A stretch of DNA of 64,000 nt from Verrucomicrobium sp. BvORR034. GTDB lineage: Bacteria > Verrucomicrobiota > Verrucomicrobiia > Verrucomicrobiales > Verrucomicrobiaceae. The notes beneath the pieces are model-generated. The model was given only the letters and a program-made list of their open reading frames with translations, ran no database searches and was not told the origin of the DNA. Of this stretch, positions 1 to 9,771 are shown piece after piece; position 1 is the stretch's first letter; the number at the start of each line of letters is the position of its first letter. The stretch lies in assembly GCF_000739635.1 (NCBI RefSeq), contig NZ_BATQ01000175.1, forward strand, positions 62,001-126,000, read 5' to 3'. The translations under genes and the position numbers were made by a program.

Positions 1-544
1 GAACAACCTGGCCCTCATCCTCGGCAGCAAGCGGGAGTTTGAAGAGGCTGCCAAACTCTACCGGAAAGTGCTCATCGCCCGCGAAGGCCTGCAAGGGAAA
101 GAACACCCCTCCACCTTGAAGGTGGCCGAACGCCTCGCCGGCGTGCTGGGCAATCTGAACAAGCATGAGGACTCCATCATGCTCTACAAGCGCGTGCTCG
201 ATGCCCAGGAACGCAAGCTGGGCCCAGACAATGAGGACACCCTCCTGACAGTGACCAACCTGGCCTATGCCTACTACCTCGACGGCGAATTCGAAGCCGC
301 TGAACCCCTCTTTGAACGGGCCATGACCGGCCTCGAAAAACTGCTGGGACCCGATCACCCCTTCGTGGCGCAGACCGCGCACAACTTCTCCCTCATGCGT
401 GAAAAGCAGGGGAAACTGGACCAGGCTGCCGTGCTGGCCGCCAAGGCCGTCGCCGCTGCGCAGAAGACCCTGCCGGACAATCACACGCAACGCGCCACGT
501 ATGAGAAGCACCTCGCCAGCCTGCGCGCCTCCGGATCAAGGTAA
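1..544 (+). CDS. Tetratricopeptide-repeat protein, C-terminal part
   Basis: The reading frame is open from base 2 to the stop at 542-544, so this is the 3' end of a gene that begins outside the window. The visible ~180 residues are TPR units of the kinesin-light-chain type, about 42 residues apart, with the recurring pattern A..LY.R.L...E..LG..HP (for example near LYKRVLDAQERKLGPDNEDT and LFERAMTGLEKLLGPDHP). Such repeats form protein-binding helical solenoids. No catalytic domain is visible in this part, and the partner domain, often a kinase or a CHAT peptidase, would lie upstream. The internal GTG at 68 is not the real start. Confidence 0.85.
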   Translation, partial: NNLALILGSKREFEEAAKLYRKVLIAREGLQGKEHPSTLKVAERLAGVLGNLNKHEDSIMLYKRVLDAQERKLGPDNEDTLLTVTNLAYAYYLDGEFEAAEPLFERAMTGLEKLLGPDHPFVAQTAHNFSLMREKQGKLDQAAVLAAKAVAAAQKTLPDNHTQRATYEKHLASLRASGSR

Positions 545-573
545 CAACCTGAACCGCCGGCCCCGGGTGAACC

Positions 574-915
574 CTAGTCCACCTTGATGCGCGGCTTCAT
601 CTTCTCAAAAGTCTTTTCGCCGATCCCCTTGACGTTCTTCACGTCCTCAACGGTCTGGTAGGGGCGGCCTTTGATAATCGAGTGCGCCGTCTCCGGCCCG
701 ACTCCCGGCAGAGTTTCCAACTGGACTGCCGTGGCCGTATTGAGATTGAGCACCGCCGTGGCAGGGTCATGAAACTTCCGCCAGGCCGCGATGCCTGCTG
801 CCGCCAGAATCAGGACGGCCACCAGCGCGAGAAACAAGTAGTTTCCACGACGCGACGCCGCCTTCCGCTCTTCCCGCCGGCGGACCGCCGCAGATTCATC
901 GTAGAGTTCGCCCAT
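574..915 (-). CDS. ComEA-like helix-hairpin-helix membrane protein
   Basis: 113 residues. Residues ~25-45 form one transmembrane segment after a charged cytoplasmic N-terminus. The rest is a ComEA-type HhH pair: LNLNTATAVQLETLPGVGP, then VEDVKNVKGIGEKTFEKMKP. Family knowledge: HhH_3/ComEA domains bind double-stranded DNA non-specifically and in competent bacteria act as the DNA receptor on the outer face of the membrane. Here there is only a short linker between membrane and HhH and no neighbouring com genes, so a competence role is inference. Confidence 0.85.
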   Translation of the reverse strand: MGELYDESAAVRRREERKAASRRGNYLFLALVAVLILAAAGIAAWRKFHDPATAVLNLNTATAVQLETLPGVGPETAHSIIKGRPYQTVEDVKNVKGIGEKTFEKMKPRIKVD

Positions 916-978
916 TTGCCATGAAGCATACCGGGATTTTCTCCGGGAGGCAACTCGCGGATGTGAGCGACGAACCCC

Positions 979-1527
979 TCAGGTGGTGGTCCAGTTCACC
1001 ACCACGGTCTGCTCCCGCTGGTTGCGGTCGAGGTACTTCACGTGGCCGTGCTCGGCCCCGTACTCGTGGATGCACTTGGTGACCTTCACGTCATAGCAGC
1101 AGTACTCGGCGATCTCCGCGAGCTTGCCCTGCTGCCACCAGCGAATGGCCTCCAGACCGTCCGCCGTCTTGCCCGCCCCAAGAGTGGCACTGGCCAGGGA
1201 CTCCAGCTTCAGGCGGTGCCCCACCTTGGTCTCGATGTCCGCCATCAGGTCCAGGCTCTGCAGTTCCTCCTTCAGGTCAAAGGCGTAGTAGCCCATGAGC
1301 ACCCCGTAGTCGAAGCTGATGTGGTTGAACCCAATCACGAGATCTGCCCGGCGCAGCTGGGTGATGAGATCCTGCACCGTGCTCTCCGTGTAGATGTGGT
1401 ACTGCCCCGTCTTGCTGCTGTAGGTGCAGCCGATGGACATGCCCATCTGGTGCTTGTTCTGCCAGCCTCCGACATCGTTGGCGGTGCGCTGGGTTTCGAG
1501 GTCAAAGTAAACAATATCGCGGGCCAT
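979..1527 (-). CDS. RNase H-fold 3'-5' exonuclease-like protein
   Basis: 182 residues from the ATG at 1527, chosen over an ATG seven codons upstream because AGGA sits just before it. The N-terminus IVYFDLETQ is the ExoI motif (DxE) of DEDD exonucleases; the middle has VIGFNHISFDYGVL (ExoII-like, N...FD); the C-terminal part has YCCYDVKVT (ExoIII-like Y...D). The order and spacing fit predicted DEDDy exonucleases of the YprB/DnaQ-like superfamily. No partner domain is fused to it. The substrate is unknown. Confidence 0.75.
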   Translation of the reverse strand: MARDIVYFDLETQRTANDVGGWQNKHQMGMSIGCTYSSKTGQYHIYTESTVQDLITQLRRADLVIGFNHISFDYGVLMGYYAFDLKEELQSLDLMADIETKVGHRLKLESLASATLGAGKTADGLEAIRWWQQGKLAEIAEYCCYDVKVTKCIHEYGAEHGHVKYLDRNQREQTVVVNWTTT

Positions 1528-1555
1528 GGATTCCTGTGTCCATGGCATGCGGTGG

Positions 1556-2344
1556 TCACTTTGGCAAGTTGCGCATGGCCTCCAGCATTTCCTTGCTCAT
1601 CAAAAGGGTGAGCACGCCCAGCACCAACAGGAGGGCAACCAGACCCGCCAGCACCACCATGCGCCAGGGCTCCGGCTGACCATGCTCCACCCGCGTGTGG
1701 CAGCTTTCATCCCAGGAAGTAAACCCTTTCTGGAGGAGGCGGATGCGCCACCAGGCCATGGCGATGAGGGCGATGACCGGCACCAGACAGAGGCCCATGC
1801 CCTTCAACCATACCTGAACAGAGCGCATCAACGCCTGCTGATACGTGGGCAGACTGCCATCCAGACTGCGCACCTGAATACGCAACAGCGCCTTGCCAGG
1901 GGTGGTGCCCCGTTGACTGAGAAACCAGGCCTCCAGCGGGACAAAAAGCAGCAGAGTGACGGAATTGATCAGCCACTGCTCCATCCCCGGCCTCATGAGC
2001 ACCTCCGCCGCCTCAGGAGGTAGCAACCCGCGCAAGGCCAACCCTAGCGTGAAGCTGAACCAGAAGTAGTCCACCATGCGCGCCCAGAACCGCATCCATG
2101 GCCGCGGGCGATCCAGTTCCTCCCGGGCCACATGCTTGGTGACCTCTGCCGCCGCCAGCACATCCGGGGCGGGCGGCCAGTATCCGTCAAATTCATCCAG
2201 CTCCCTGAGGGGCACCCAGTTTGGCACGCCGAGGCGCCACACCAGTTCATCCCCCTTCAGCAGACCTTCACGGATCTGCTCAATGATCCGGAACTGCGAG
2301 TGCGGTCCACTTCGATCGCCTGCGATGGAGAGATGATATTCCAT
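1556..2344 (-). CDS. GYF_2 and RDD domain membrane protein
   Basis: 262 residues. Residues 1-55 form a GYF_2 domain (YHLSIAGDRSGPHS, then LVWRLGVPNWVPL), a small cytoplasmic domain common at the N-terminus of membrane proteins in this phylum. From ~105 there is an RDD domain with four hydrophobic segments (about 108-130, 145-165, 198-215 and 235-255) and the conserved RMVDYFW and GTTPGKALLRIQV stretches. Some RDD proteins act as ion antiporters, but most are uncharacterised. No partner gene is evident. Confidence 0.8.
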   Translation of the reverse strand: MEYHLSIAGDRSGPHSQFRIIEQIREGLLKGDELVWRLGVPNWVPLRELDEFDGYWPPAPDVLAAAEVTKHVAREELDRPRPWMRFWARMVDYFWFSFTLGLALRGLLPPEAAEVLMRPGMEQWLINSVTLLLFVPLEAWFLSQRGTTPGKALLRIQVRSLDGSLPTYQQALMRSVQVWLKGMGLCLVPVIALIAMAWWRIRLLQKGFTSWDESCHTRVEHGQPEPWRMVVLAGLVALLLVLGVLTLLMSKEMLEAMRNLPK

Positions 2345-2411
2345 CCTCAGGAAAAGTGGGCAGCGAGGCTCCGTCCGCTATGGACAGGGCCCGAAGCGAA
2401 GGTAAGACCGA

Positions 2412-2816
2412 TCAGAGGCGATAGACAATACGGGCTTTGTCACCGTCATAGTGGGACATTTCCAGCTTCACCTGGTCGCCAATGACGAGACGGATGAACC
2501 GCTTGCGCATCTTGCCGGAAATGTGGGCGAGGACTTCGTGGCCGTTCTGGAGCTTCACGCGGAACATGGTGCCAGCGAGCACGGCGGAAACGGTCCCTTC
2601 CAGCTCGATCGGCTTGTCCTTGTCTTCCATGCCCTCAGGGCTCTGGCCCAACTGAGGACCGGGGCGCCCCATGAAACCGCGTCCACGCGGACCACCGCGG
2701 TGACCCCCACGACCGCGACCACCTCCGCCACTCCGACGCGGAGGGCCAGCATTTCGGGGTCCAATCCCGCCTTGCGGGGAATCATTGCGGTTCGGTTGAT
2801 TCGGCTGGGGTGTCAT
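2412..2816 (-). CDS. infA: Translation initiation factor IF-1 with RG-rich N-terminal extension
   Basis: 134 residues from the ATG at 2816. The C-terminal ~70 residues are a complete S1/OB-fold IF-1: [61 protein letters not shown]-1 binds the 30S A site during initiation. Normal IF-1 is ~72 residues; this one has ~64 extra N-terminal residues, rich in Gly, Arg, Pro and Asn with RGRGG-type repeats and predicted to be disordered. The frame stays open further upstream, but the segment beyond the ATG looks non-coding. The extension could add RNA-binding affinity (inference). Confidence 0.9.
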   Translation of the reverse strand: MTPQPNQPNRNDSPQGGIGPRNAGPPRRSGGGGRGRGGHRGGPRGRGFMGRPGPQLGQSPEGMEDKDKPIELEGTVSAVLAGTMFRVKLQNGHEVLAHISGKMRKRFIRLVIGDQVKLEMSHYDGDKARIVYRL

Positions 2817-2937
2817 ATTTGATCTACAAAAAAACAAAGGCACAGAGATTGCCCGAAGGTGCCGCCTGAGAGGGGGGCTGACAAGCTGAAAGTGGGCAAT
2901 CCCACCCACCCTACACCCGATTTCCAATGAATTCCTG

Positions 2938-4998
2938 CTATCTTGGAACAAAAATCAATGTCCCGGTGGCAGCGTCCTTCACATACTTCACGGCGACGGA
3001 CTTCTCGCCCCTGCCGCGGGGCAGCAACCAGCCCTCCAGATCGAACTCATACGTGCGACCGTGCGAGTAGCGCGTCCACCCCTGGCACAGGCCCTGTTTG
3101 TCGTACACATACACATCACGCCAAGCCTTGCGAACGGTGAGCAGTGGATCCACATACGCCGTGGCGCCGGTGCGGTCCAAGAACTCCGGCAGCAGCACCT
3201 CGCTCAAGAGCGTGAGATTGTATTGCCGGAGGTGATACCGGATGGCGGGACTGGGCTCCTGCCAGGAGGCAGTGAGGCGGTCCTCATTCTCGCGGAGGAC
3301 TCCGTAGTCCACCAAGCGCTGCTGGGCGGCCTTGACGGCCTCCTTGGCTCCCGGTTTGGTGGAAGCGCCAATGAGCGCCTGCAACTCCGAGGTGGGCACC
3401 GTCCAGAGATCCAGCCGGTCCGCCACTTGGGACACAGCTTGCTCCATCCGCCCGGCCAGTGAACTGTTACCTTCTGTGAGTTTCGATTTGAGGCTTTCCT
3501 GGAGCTTCTTTTGAGCCTCCTCCGCCGCAACCTTGTCCGCGCCGGTGCTGAGCTTTCGCCAGGCCTCCTGTGAAGAAGCAAGGTCAGAAGCCAGACTTTG
3601 GAAGGCGACCGCCCCTTCCTTACCCAGCGCTTCCGACAGCAGGCGGATTCCCTTCGCCGCTGCGTCACTGCCCAATTTGCGGCCCAACGCGAGCCAGCGG
3701 AGGTCCGTCTCTGTCGGCAATCCCAAATCGGGATTGCCTGCATCGTAGCAAATTTCCTGAAGCCGACCCTCAGCATCGTAGAACCGCATTTCACTGGCTG
3801 GCATGGCGAAGCAGACAAACGCTGGGGCCGACCACGTGACGCCGTTTCCTACGAAGACGCCCACATCCACCCGGTGCGACGTGATGCCTGTGGCGGCCTG
3901 CGTTTGCGGCTGCCACTTCACCGTGATGCGAGCCGTGTCCCCACTGCCCTGCGGTTCGATCTTCACGCGCTCAGGATCCCCTTGCAGCAGCACCCACTTG
4001 TAAGTCAGCGGACGACGCATGAGATCGGGCGACTTCCTCGCCGTGACCACAATCTGCCGCTCCTGGGCAACCCCACGAAAAACGCGGGCGATGACGCCGG
4101 GCACATTGCCCAGCTTTTCATCCGTCACGGTATCCAGCTCAAAGAAATCCTTGTTGGGCGTAGCTCCGGTCTCCTCCAGCACTTCCAAGATGGCCACCGG
4201 GGGGATGAGCGGGGGCAGCATGTCATGCGCCTCCGCCACCATCTTCGCCTCATCGATTTGGTTGCCGTCAAACACTGGAGGATGCGCCGCACCCGTAAAG
4301 TAGTCCGCCTCAGTTTTCACCACACGGTTGCTCTTGCGAAACACAGCCTGCAAGGTGGGAGCCAGGATGCGGTTGCGCAACAGCACCTGCTGGGTCTCGG
4401 GTGGCAGGGCGGCGGCCGCGCTAAAAAAGGCCTTAAGGAAGGGCTGGTCTGTAAAGGACGAACCCTGCGAGATCACCACGAAGGGTGTGTTCGCTGGATA
4501 CAGATCGCCCCAGCCATTGCGACCATTCCACCCCGGGTCGTAGTCCTGATGCTCCGGGTAGAAGTAGAGATTGTTCCCCAGATACTGGGCATTGAGAAAC
4601 TCGAACCCCTGGCGGTTGCCCATGTAGATGCGGGGCAGGCTGCCACCCTTGTCAGCGGCGGCCGACATGGAGCAGTTCCCCAGCACGGGAAACGGGCGCA
4701 CTTGATTGGCGGGCCCTATCTCCGCCTTCCGCTCCTTTTCGACCGCTGTAGGCTGGTAGAGCTGCACCTGAGGCCAGACCTTGATGTCGTACTGGGAGTG
4801 CCCGCCATCGCGGTTTTCGTACTGGAACCCATTGAGCCCTGCCGCCGTGCCCTCGCCGTGCCACTTCAGAATGAGCTTCCCCACCTCGTCCGTCCGGGTC
4901 GTGACCTGCGCAGAAGCCCCCGTCTGCAGGAGAAGGCAAAGAGCCGCGTAGAGGCCCGGTCGAACGCCGGAAATTTGCCAAATGGTGCCGTGCTGCAT
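2938..4998 (-). CDS. Large secreted protein of unknown function
   Basis: About 686 residues from an internal ATG ([10 protein letters not shown]), which leaves a normal signal peptide ending near QTGASAQ; an upstream in-frame ATG at 5043 is the alternative start. The mature protein has no recognised catalytic motif. The N-terminal half contains many aromatic and Gly residues ([20 protein letters not shown]). A middle section ([19 protein letters not shown], then ARITVKW) looks like a beta-sandwich of the PKD/Ig kind. The following ~150 residues are Ala/Lys/Glu-rich and helical. Similar middle sections occur, from memory, in uncharacterised exported proteins of Planctomycetes and Verrucomicrobia. 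Function unknown. Confidence 0.7.
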   Translation of the reverse strand: MQHGTIWQISGVRPGLYAALCLLLQTGASAQVTTRTDEVGKLILKWHGEGTAAGLNGFQYENRDGGHSQYDIKVWPQVQLYQPTAVEKERKAEIGPANQVRPFPVLGNCSMSAAADKGGSLPRIYMGNRQGFEFLNAQYLGNNLYFYPEHQDYDPGWNGRNGWGDLYPANTPFVVISQGSSFTDQPFLKAFFSAAAALPPETQQVLLRNRILAPTLQAVFRKSNRVVKTEADYFTGAAHPPVFDGNQIDEAKMVAEAHDMLPPLIPPVAILEVLEETGATPNKDFFELDTVTDEKLGNVPGVIARVFRGVAQERQIVVTARKSPDLMRRPLTYKWVLLQGDPERVKIEPQGSGDTARITVKWQPQTQAATGITSHRVDVGVFVGNGVTWSAPAFVCFAMPASEMRFYDAEGRLQEICYDAGNPDLGLPTETDLRWLALGRKLGSDAAAKGIRLLSEALGKEGAVAFQSLASDLASSQEAWRKLSTGADKVAAEEAQKKLQESLKSKLTEGNSSLAGRMEQAVSQVADRLDLWTVPTSELQALIGASTKPGAKEAVKAAQQRLVDYGVLRENEDRLTASWQEPSPAIRYHLRQYNLTLLSEVLLPEFLDRTGATAYVDPLLTVRKAWRDVYVYDKQGLCQGWTRYSHGRTYEFDLEGWLLPRGRGEKSVAVKYVKDAATGTLIFVPR

Positions 4999-5099
4999 GT
5001 CGTTGCCTTTCCGTGCCGTGATTCCTCCCCTGCATTCCCTCATCGCAACCCCTGCCCACGTTTAGCCACCACGCCACTGAGTGTCAACGCAGCTCCCAA

Positions 5100-5118
5100 C
5101 TGAAAACTTGAAACTGAA
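5100..5118. repeat. 19-bp inverted repeat, left copy
   Basis: CTGAAAACTTGAAACTGAA. Its exact reverse complement lies at 6158-6176, and 13 bp of it recur at 6254-6266, so the copies bracket the lipid-kinase gene. The same intergenic word is used three times within 1.2 kb. Confidence 0.75.
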
Positions 5119-5258
5119 TACCGACAGATGTGACAAAGCCGGAGTTGCGGGCAGGCGGAACCACGCTAGAGCACCGCATCGTCCAAGACGATGCTTGCGC
5201 CGTACTCCTACCGCCAGCTGCTTGTTCATTGATCTATCCGCCACCTGCAAAATCCGGA

Positions 5259-6146
5259 ATGGCCATTCCCATCATCATCAATCCTGCTGCCAACAGCACC
5301 AAGGCTTCCGCTCAGATGGAGCGCATCCGGAAACTGCACCCCTCCCCCGAGGTCCACGTGACGGAGGGCATCGGCAGCGCTCGTGAGATCGCCGCCCGTC
5401 TCGCCGCAGAGGGGCACCCCGTCGTGGTCGCCGCAGGAGGCGATGGCACCGTAAACGAGGTGGTGAATGGACTTACCGCCCACCAATTGTCCGCCCCAGA
5501 TGCCGCACAGCACACCACGCTAGGCATCCTGCCGGTAGGTACCATGAACGTCATGGCCTACGAGATGGGACTGCCGGGGCGGAATCTCGAAGCTTGCTGG
5601 GACATCATTCACACTGGTGCCACGCGTGAGATCGATCTCTGGCAGGCCAATGAGCAGTACTTCGCCCAGCTCGCCGGCGTGGGGTTCGATGCCGAGATCG
5701 TGCAACAGACTCCGTGGGAGATGAAGCGTCGCTTTGGCCCCCTCAGTTATGTGATGACCGCCGCCCGCATCCTGGGGCAGGAGGCGCCTGTGCTCTCGGT
5801 GGAAATCGAAGGCCGCCCACCCCTCTTTGGCTCCGTGGTGCTGCTGGGCAACGGCCGCCACTACGGTGGCCCGGTGCCCGTCTTCCGCGATGCCTCCAAC
5901 ACCGACGGACTGCTCGATGTCATCATCCTCCACCAGCGCCGTCCGCTGGAGGCCTTCCAGTTCCTCGCCGCCCTCGTGGCCACGGGTTACCAGGAGTGTA
6001 ACGACATCGATTATCTCCAGGTGAATTCCCTCAAGGTCACCTCAGAGCAGATTGTGCCCTATGAACTCGACGGCGAACTCGGCCTCAATACGCCGGTGGA
6101 GATCAGGCTCGCTCCCTTCAAGCTGAAGGTACGAACAGGGGCATGA
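5259..6146 (+). CDS. Diacylglycerol kinase family lipid kinase (YegS/DgkB type)
   Basis: 295 residues from the ATG at 5259, which places MAIPIIINPAAN, the usual family start, at the N-terminus; an upstream in-frame ATG (5130) would add an unrelated leader. The DAGK catalytic signature VVAAGGDGTVNEVVNGL is at ~55-71, followed by LGILPVGTMNVMAYEMGLP. The C-terminal domain ends with VPYELDGELGLNTPVEIRLAP, the conserved EDGE-like motif of the family. These soluble ATP-dependent kinases phosphorylate lipids such as diacylglycerol, feeding phosphatidic acid back to phospholipid synthesis. The exact substrate is not determined by sequence. Confidence 0.9.
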   Translation: MAIPIIINPAANSTKASAQMERIRKLHPSPEVHVTEGIGSAREIAARLAAEGHPVVVAAGGDGTVNEVVNGLTAHQLSAPDAAQHTTLGILPVGTMNVMAYEMGLPGRNLEACWDIIHTGATREIDLWQANEQYFAQLAGVGFDAEIVQQTPWEMKRRFGPLSYVMTAARILGQEAPVLSVEIEGRPPLFGSVVLLGNGRHYGGPVPVFRDASNTDGLLDVIILHQRRPLEAFQFLAALVATGYQECNDIDYLQVNSLKVTSEQIVPYELDGELGLNTPVEIRLAPFKLKVRTGA

Positions 6147-6157
6147 AGTTTTCAGTG

Positions 6158-6176
6158 TTCAGTTTCAAGTTTTCAG
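6158..6176. repeat. 19-bp inverted repeat, right copy (third partial copy at 6254-6266)
   Basis: TTCAGTTTCAAGTTTTCAG, the exact reverse complement of 5100-5118. A further 13-bp copy in the first orientation lies at 6254-6266, beyond the terminator hairpin. Confidence 0.75.
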
Positions 6177-6206
6177 CAGTTCCCAACAACACTCCCTGAA
6201 ACAAAA

Positions 6207-6238
6207 CGGCCTTCGAGTTCCCCCGAAGGCCGCTTTCA
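6207..6238. terminator. Bidirectional terminator between lipid kinase and alaS
   Basis: A 9-bp perfect stem (CGGCCTTCG at 6207-6215 with CGAAGGCCG at 6224-6232). It is followed on the plus strand by CTTTCATTT and on the minus strand by TTTTGTTT. It lies between two convergent genes. Confidence 0.75.
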
Positions 6239-6278
6239 TTTCAGTGCTGAAAACTGAAAACTTGAATCTGCTAGCTCC

Positions 6279-9033
6279 CTACGCCCCCACCAGCTTGCGG
6301 GCCTCGTCCAGGGCCGCATCCACCTTGGCCACATCCTTGCCACCGCCGCGGGCGAAGTCGGGCTTGCCGCCGCCTTTGCCACCCACGATGGGGGCGATGG
6401 TCTGGATGATCTTGCCTGCCTGAGCGCGGGCCTGATGGTCCTTGCTCACAGTAGCAATGATGGCCACGCTGCCACCCGCCGTGCCCGTGAGCACCACGAT
6501 GCCGTTGAAGAGGCTCTTGAGCGCATCGCTCACGGCCATCGCATAGTCACCGTCCACATCGCCCAGGTTGGCGATGATGGCGTCGTTGCTGGCTGAGCCG
6601 AGGAGAGCCTTCGCGCGCCCCGCAGCTTCGCGCTGCTGGGCGGACTTGAGGGCTTTCTCCAGAGCCTTCTGCTGATCCAGGAGGGTTTCGATCTTCTTCT
6701 CAAGATCCAGCGTGCCTTGAGCAAGGACCTTGCCAGCAAGAAGCTTGAGCAGGTCCGCATCGCTGCGGGCCGCCTGATAGGCTTCGAGCCCCGCGATGGC
6801 CTCGACACGACGCACCCCGGCGCTCACGGCGCTCTCAGCCACGAGGCGGAAGAGTCCGATCTCGCCCGTGGAACGGGTGTGGGTGCCGCCGCAGAGTTCC
6901 ATGCTGTAGCCATTGAGCGCATGGGCCTGGCCGCCGATCTGCACGACGCGGACCTTGTCCCCATACTTCTCTCCGAAGAGCTGCATGATGCCGGGATTGG
7001 CCTTCACCTCCGCATACGGAAGTTCGTCCCAGGAAACAACATCATTGGCCACAATACGCTCGTTCACGAGGCGCTCGATATCGGCCAGCTGGCCCTGGGT
7101 CAGCGCGGCGCTGTTGAAGTCAAAGGTGAGCTTGTCCGGCGTCACGGAGCTGCCCTTCTGGGTGGCCTCCTTGCTCACCACTTCGTGCAGCGCCCAGTGC
7201 ATGACGTGCGTGACGGTGTGGTGGCGCTCGATGGCGCGACGGCGGGTGGAATCCACCACCAGTTGAGCTTCCACGCCCACGGAGGGGGTGTCTTCCCCAT
7301 CCAGGAAATGCAGCCAGGTGTTGCCCACCTTCTGGGTGTTGGAGATCGGGAAACTGTCCGCACCGATGATCAGCGCGCCAGAGTCACCCACCTGGCCACC
7401 CATCTCGGCATAGAAGGGAGAGCTGTCGAGCACGACCGCCGCCTTGTCCTTGATGGACACCACCTCAAGGACCTTCGCAGGCGCTTCGAGGTTGTCGTAG
7501 CCGATGAACTTGGTCGGCTCCTTGGTTTCGATCTCACTGAGGGAGACGACCTGCTTCTTGCCGGCACGGTCTTCGAGGCCGCGCTTCTTCTGCTCGGCCA
7601 GGAGACGTTCGTACTCGGGCACATCCACGGTCAGACCGCGTTCACGAGCCAGCAACTGAGTAAGGTCAATCGGGAAGCCAAAGGTGTCTGAGAGGCGGAA
7701 GGCCACTTCACCCGTGACCTCTGTGCCCTTGCCCGCCAGCTTGTCGGCCTCGGACTCAAAAAGGCTGATCCCGCGGTCGAGCGTCCGGTTGAAGCTCTCC
7801 TCTTCCATCTTCAGCACGGATTTCACGTGCTCCTTGCGGGCGCGGAGTTCAGGAAACACCTCGCCCATGTGCAGGGCCAGAACGTCCACCAGCTTGTAGA
7901 AGAAAGGCTCCTTGAACCCGAGGGTGCGGCCGTACTTCACCGCGCGGCGCAGGATGCGGCGCAGGGTGTAGTTGCGGTCGTTGTTGCCGGGGGAGATGCC
8001 GTCAGCAATGGAGAAGCTCAGGGTGCGAATGTGGTCGGCGATGACGCGGAAGGCCACGTCGATCTTCTCCTGCTCCGTCTCACCGGTGCTGCCCGCCACT
8101 GGCAGGGTGCTGGCATAGGTCTTGCCACTCAGCTTCGACAGTTCGTCGAAGATGGGCTTGAAGACATCCGTGTCGTAGTTGCTGATTTTGGCGTTCTCGA
8201 AGTCCGTGAAGTTCTTCGTGCCCTGGATGATGCTGGTCACGCGCTCAAAGCCCATGCCCGTGTCCACGTGCTGGGCGGGGAGCTTCGAGAAGGTCTTGTC
8301 CGCATTCGCATTGTACTGGATGAACACGTTGTTCCAGATCTCGATACAGTCGGCGCTGCTGCCGTTCACCAGCTTGGCACCTTCGCGCTGGCGGTCCTCG
8401 TCCAGGTCGCGAGGACCAGGCGTGAGGTCGATGTGAATCTCCGTGCAGGGACCGCAGGGACCGGTCTCCGCCATCATCCAGAAGTTGTCCTTCTTGTTGC
8501 CGTTGACGATGTGGATCTCTGGATCCAGCCCCACACTGCGGAACTTCTCCGCCCAGTAGCCCCAGGATTCCTCGTCACGCTCGGCGGGATCGCCCTCACC
8601 CGGCTGGTAGATGGTCGCGAACACGCGGGTCGGCGGGAACTTCCAGCGCTCGATCACGAGTTCCCAGGCCCAGGAGATGGCGTCTTTTTTGAAGTAGTCG
8701 CCGAAGCTCCAGTTCCCGAGCATCTCGAAGAACGTGTGGTGATAGGTGTCCAGGCCGACATCCTCAAGGTCGTTGTGCTTGCCGCCAGCGCGGATGCACT
8801 TCTGGGTGTCAGCCGCGCGGGTGGGCAGGCCCTTGTGCAGGACGCCCGGCCAGGTGTCCACATCCGCCGGACGCTCCCCCAGGAAGATGGGGACGAACTG
8901 GTTCATCCCCGCATTCGTGAAAATTCGTGCTCCATCCCGGCTCGTGTAGCCGACGTTGTCGCTGGGCACGATCGTGTGCCGCTTCTCTTTTGAAGAAGTC
9001 GAGGAAACTCTGGCGGATCTGGGCGCTGGTCAT
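6279..9033 (-). CDS. alaS: Alanyl-tRNA synthetase, with an apparent +1 frameshift near the N-terminus
   Basis: Charges tRNA-Ala. From 8969 to 6279 the frame encodes 896 residues: class II catalytic core (TNAGMNQFVPIFLGE, FFEMLGNWSFGDYFKK), editing domain with HHTVTHVMHWALHE and the zinc-binding CGGTHTRSTGEIG, and a C-Ala domain ending GGKGGGKPDFARGGG. The true N-terminus (MTSAQIRQSFLDFFK) lies in another frame from an ATG at 9033. Removing one A from the AAAA run (8988-8991, minus strand) joins the two as ..FLDFFKEKRHTIVPSDN.., giving 917 residues, the family length. Either the sequence has a one-base error or the gene is frameshifted; the GTG at 8969 is internal and not a credible start. Confidence 0.93.
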
Positions 9034-9176
9034 GGGATGCGGGCGGAAAATGAGCGGGGACACTAGCCCCGTTTCGGCGGTCGGCATAGGAAAAAGTGGG
9101 GCTCCAGCCCGCGGGAGGCCGTTCGGGCAAGTCGGCGCTTGCCCCCACCGGGGGGGTTGTTCTATCTTCGGCCCGT

Positions 9177-9653
9177 ATGGACTACCAACCGCCGCCCCCG
9201 CCGTCCGAAGGTCCGAAGCCTGAAATCCCCCCCACGCCGCCCCCGGCAGCGGAGATTCCGCCGCCCCCTCCCGAAGGATCCTCCCCGCCCGGTCTGCCCG
9301 GTGCGGGCATAGCCCCGGAGGAACGGAACATGGCCATGTTCTGCCACCTGGGCAGCCTGGCGGGGTATATCCTGCCCTTGGGCAACATCCTGCTCCCGCT
9401 CATCCTGTGGCTGGTGAACAAGGACAAAATGCCCTTCGTCAACGATCAGGGGAAAGAATCCGTCAATTTCCAGATTTCCATCACCATCTACGTGCTTGCC
9501 AGCTTGTTGATTGGGATTGTCACCTGCGGGATCGGCTTGCTGCTCATGTTCGTGCCAGTCGTTTTCGCCCTGGTCATGGCTATCATCGCCAGCTTGGAAG
9601 CCAACAAGGGCATCGCCTACCGCTACCCCCTGTGCATCCGGATCATCGATTAA
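9177..9653 (+). CDS. DUF4870 membrane protein with proline-rich N-terminus
   Basis: 158 residues from the ATG at 9177. Residues 1-45 are almost entirely Pro, Glu, Ala and Gly. Then comes a DUF4870 domain: MAMFCHLGSLAGYILPLGN, VNKDKMPFVNDQGKESVNFQ, and two or three hydrophobic helices. DUF4870 proteins are small Tic20-like membrane proteins of unknown function. The next gene also encodes a small membrane protein, 118 bp downstream. Confidence 0.85.
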   Translation: MDYQPPPPPSEGPKPEIPPTPPPAAEIPPPPPEGSSPPGLPGAGIAPEERNMAMFCHLGSLAGYILPLGNILLPLILWLVNKDKMPFVNDQGKESVNFQISITIYVLASLLIGIVTCGIGLLLMFVPVVFALVMAIIASLEANKGIAYRYPLCIRIID

Positions 9654-9771
9654 CGGACTCCGTGCAGAGGTCGGATGAGACTCCCACCCCGCCCTCTGCC
9701 TCCTTCTGATTTTTCAGTTTTATCCCTTTCCCGCCGCTTTTCCTGGTCAACCTCTCTTCAACTTCATCTCC

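Noticed and set aside
3598-5103. 501-residue open frame on the plus strand opposite the secreted protein
   Set aside because: Composition is His/Arg/Leu-rich with no domain; the opposite strand has a signal peptide and normal codon use. GC-rich shadow.
8969-8969. GTG at 8969 as the alaS start
   Set aside because: It encodes the Val of the conserved HTIVPSDN; starting here would lose the conserved N-terminal helix.
7827-8993. 388-residue frame opposite alaS
   Set aside because: Entirely antisense to a clearly conserved tRNA synthetase.
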